Source: JADJPO01 sp963825645
GTDB taxonomy: Bacteria; Actinomycetota; Actinomycetes; Actinomycetales; Kineosporiaceae
Assembly: GCA_963825645.1 (NCBI GenBank)
Contig: CAWGTT010000002.1
Coordinates: forward strand, 372,001-436,000
DNA length: 64,000 bases
Reading direction: 5' to 3'
The notes under the pieces were generated by a model that was not told the origin of the DNA, made no database searches, and saw only the letters and a program-made list of their open reading frames with translations. The first letter of the stretch is position 1, and each line of letters opens with the position of its first letter. Below are positions 63,334 through 64,000 of this stretch, in pieces. The position numbers were made by a program, and so were the translations under genes.

Positions 63334-64000
63334 TCAGCCGCCGTCGCCGCGGATGACCGACCCCACCGTACGCAACATGATCTTCACGTCGAACCACAGG
63401 GACCAGTTCTCGATGTAGTAGTTGTCGAACCGCGCTCGGTCCGCGATCGACGTGTCCCCGCGCAGGCCGTTGATCTGCGCCCATCCGGTCAGTCCGGAAG
63501 GAACCCGGTGCCGGGCGACGTAGCGCGGGTAAGCCTCGCAGAACTGGTCGACGAAGTGCGGCCGCTCCGGCCGCGGACCGACCAGGCTCATCTCACCCTT
63601 GAGGATGTTGATCAGCTGGGGCAGCTCGTCGACGGAGGACTTGCGCAGGAACCTCCCGACAGGACCGAGCCGGTCGTCGTGAGCGACGTTCCAGTTCGTC
63701 TGCGACTCGGTCTCGTCCACCGGCTTGAGCGAGCGGAACTTCATCACGTAGAAGCGCCGGCCGTCCACGCCCACCCGCTCCTGCCGGAAGATGATCCCCG
63801 GACCGCCCTCGAGCCGGACCGCCAGCGCTGCGATCAGCATGATCGGTGAGAGCAGGATCAGCGCCACCGAGGAGACCAGGAGGTCGAAGGCCCGCTTGAC
63901 CTGCCAGCCCCGGCTGCGTCGCGCCGCGCGCCGCAGCCGCACCAACGGCATGCCCCAGACCGTGTCCATGTCGTCGCTGACGTGGTGCAGCTCGAACAAC
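63334..64000 (-). CDS. exopolysaccharide priming sugar transferase (bacterial sugar transferase domain), C-terminal part
   Basis: The frame is open to the right edge, so the N-terminus lies outside. The visible 221 residues hold the membrane-anchored catalytic domain: KRAFDLLVSSVALILLSPIM, then FRQERVGVDGRRFYVMKFRS with the conserved R/K-rich KFRSL. SSVDELPQLINILKGEMSLV and GPRPERPHFV follow. Such polyisoprenyl-phosphate hexose-1-phosphate transferases (WbaP/CpsE type) start repeat-unit assembly on undecaprenyl phosphate. With rfbF and the epimerases it defines a surface-polysaccharide cluster continuing to the right. Confidence 0.92.
   Translation of the reverse strand, partial: LFELHHVSDDMDTVWGMPLVRLRRAARRSRGWQVKRAFDLLVSSVALILLSPIMLIAALAVRLEGGPGIIFRQERVGVDGRRFYVMKFRSLKPVDETESQTNWNVAHDDRLGPVGRFLRKSSVDELPQLINILKGEMSLVGPRPERPHFVDQFCEAYPRYVARHRVPSGLTGWAQINGLRGDTSIADRARFDNYYIENWSLWFDVKIMLRTVGSVIRGDGG

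Overview
The window is chromosomal DNA of a high-GC actinomycete. The evidence is a BldC-type regulator beside a DUF3073 gene and purM-purF, a DUF5753/XRE plus DUF397 gene pair, a DUF222-HNH endonuclease, a DUF574 methyltransferase, many GTG starts, and several starts that sit about 7 nt behind a TANNNT box (leaderless type). I infer a Pseudonocardiales-like or related actinobacterium; the sequence alone does not fix the genus. I saw no rRNA, tRNA, CRISPR array, intact insertion sequence or prophage.

Layout. 1-9 kb: the tail of a WD40 protein, small hypothetical genes, a Bcr/CflA-type efflux pump, a secreted tandem-DUF302 protein, an SDR plus AraC-type regulator pair and an EamA transporter. 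9-16 kb: Lon protease, an FAD amine oxidase with an ALDH7/antiquitin-type dehydrogenase (a likely pipecolate/lysine catabolic pair), and a PiT phosphate transporter. 16.2-23.3 kb: a tightly overlapping eight-gene operon without polyketide synthase or NRPS genes. It encodes an acyl carrier protein, AMP-forming ligase, SGNH-like hydrolase, holo-ACP synthase, a second ACP-like protein lacking the attachment serine, an AsnB amidotransferase, an atypical NadE-like PP-loop enzyme and a serine-acetyltransferase-like enzyme. A near-perfect 22-bp palindrome lies upstream. This is the best candidate for an undescribed system. 23.3-33.5 kb: HNH endonuclease, a frameshifted glycosyltransferase, a Gfo/Idh/MocA oxidoreductase, a HemN-like radical SAM protein and a long-form PurL.

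33.5-46.6 kb: mostly small accessory genes (alpha/beta hydrolase, DUF1059, LiaF-like, ABC-F ATPase, two tandem AMIN-like secreted proteins, DUF4386, DUF6326-like, SRPBCC, DUF5995-like, LapA-like, DUF2278), a decayed HxlR-like gene, and an XRE/DUF397 module with a palindromic operator. 47-55 kb: DUF574 methyltransferase, OsmC, a nucleoside-kinase-like protein, PurU with a DCC-family oxidoreductase, a LysR regulator, and a DnaQ-like exonuclease coupled to a cNMP/CBS/DUF294 protein. 55-59.4 kb: bldC, DUF3073, purM, purF and a sterol-carrier-like gene, an arrangement I recognise from other actinomycetes. 59.4-64 kb: a polysaccharide/deoxysugar operon on the minus strand (priming glycosyltransferase, glucose-1-phosphate cytidylyltransferase, NAD-dependent epimerase, RmlC-like epimerase, SAF-domain oxidoreductase) that continues past the right edge.

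Purine and one-carbon functions are dispersed: PurL, PurU, PurM and PurF all lie in this window, but only purM-purF are adjacent.
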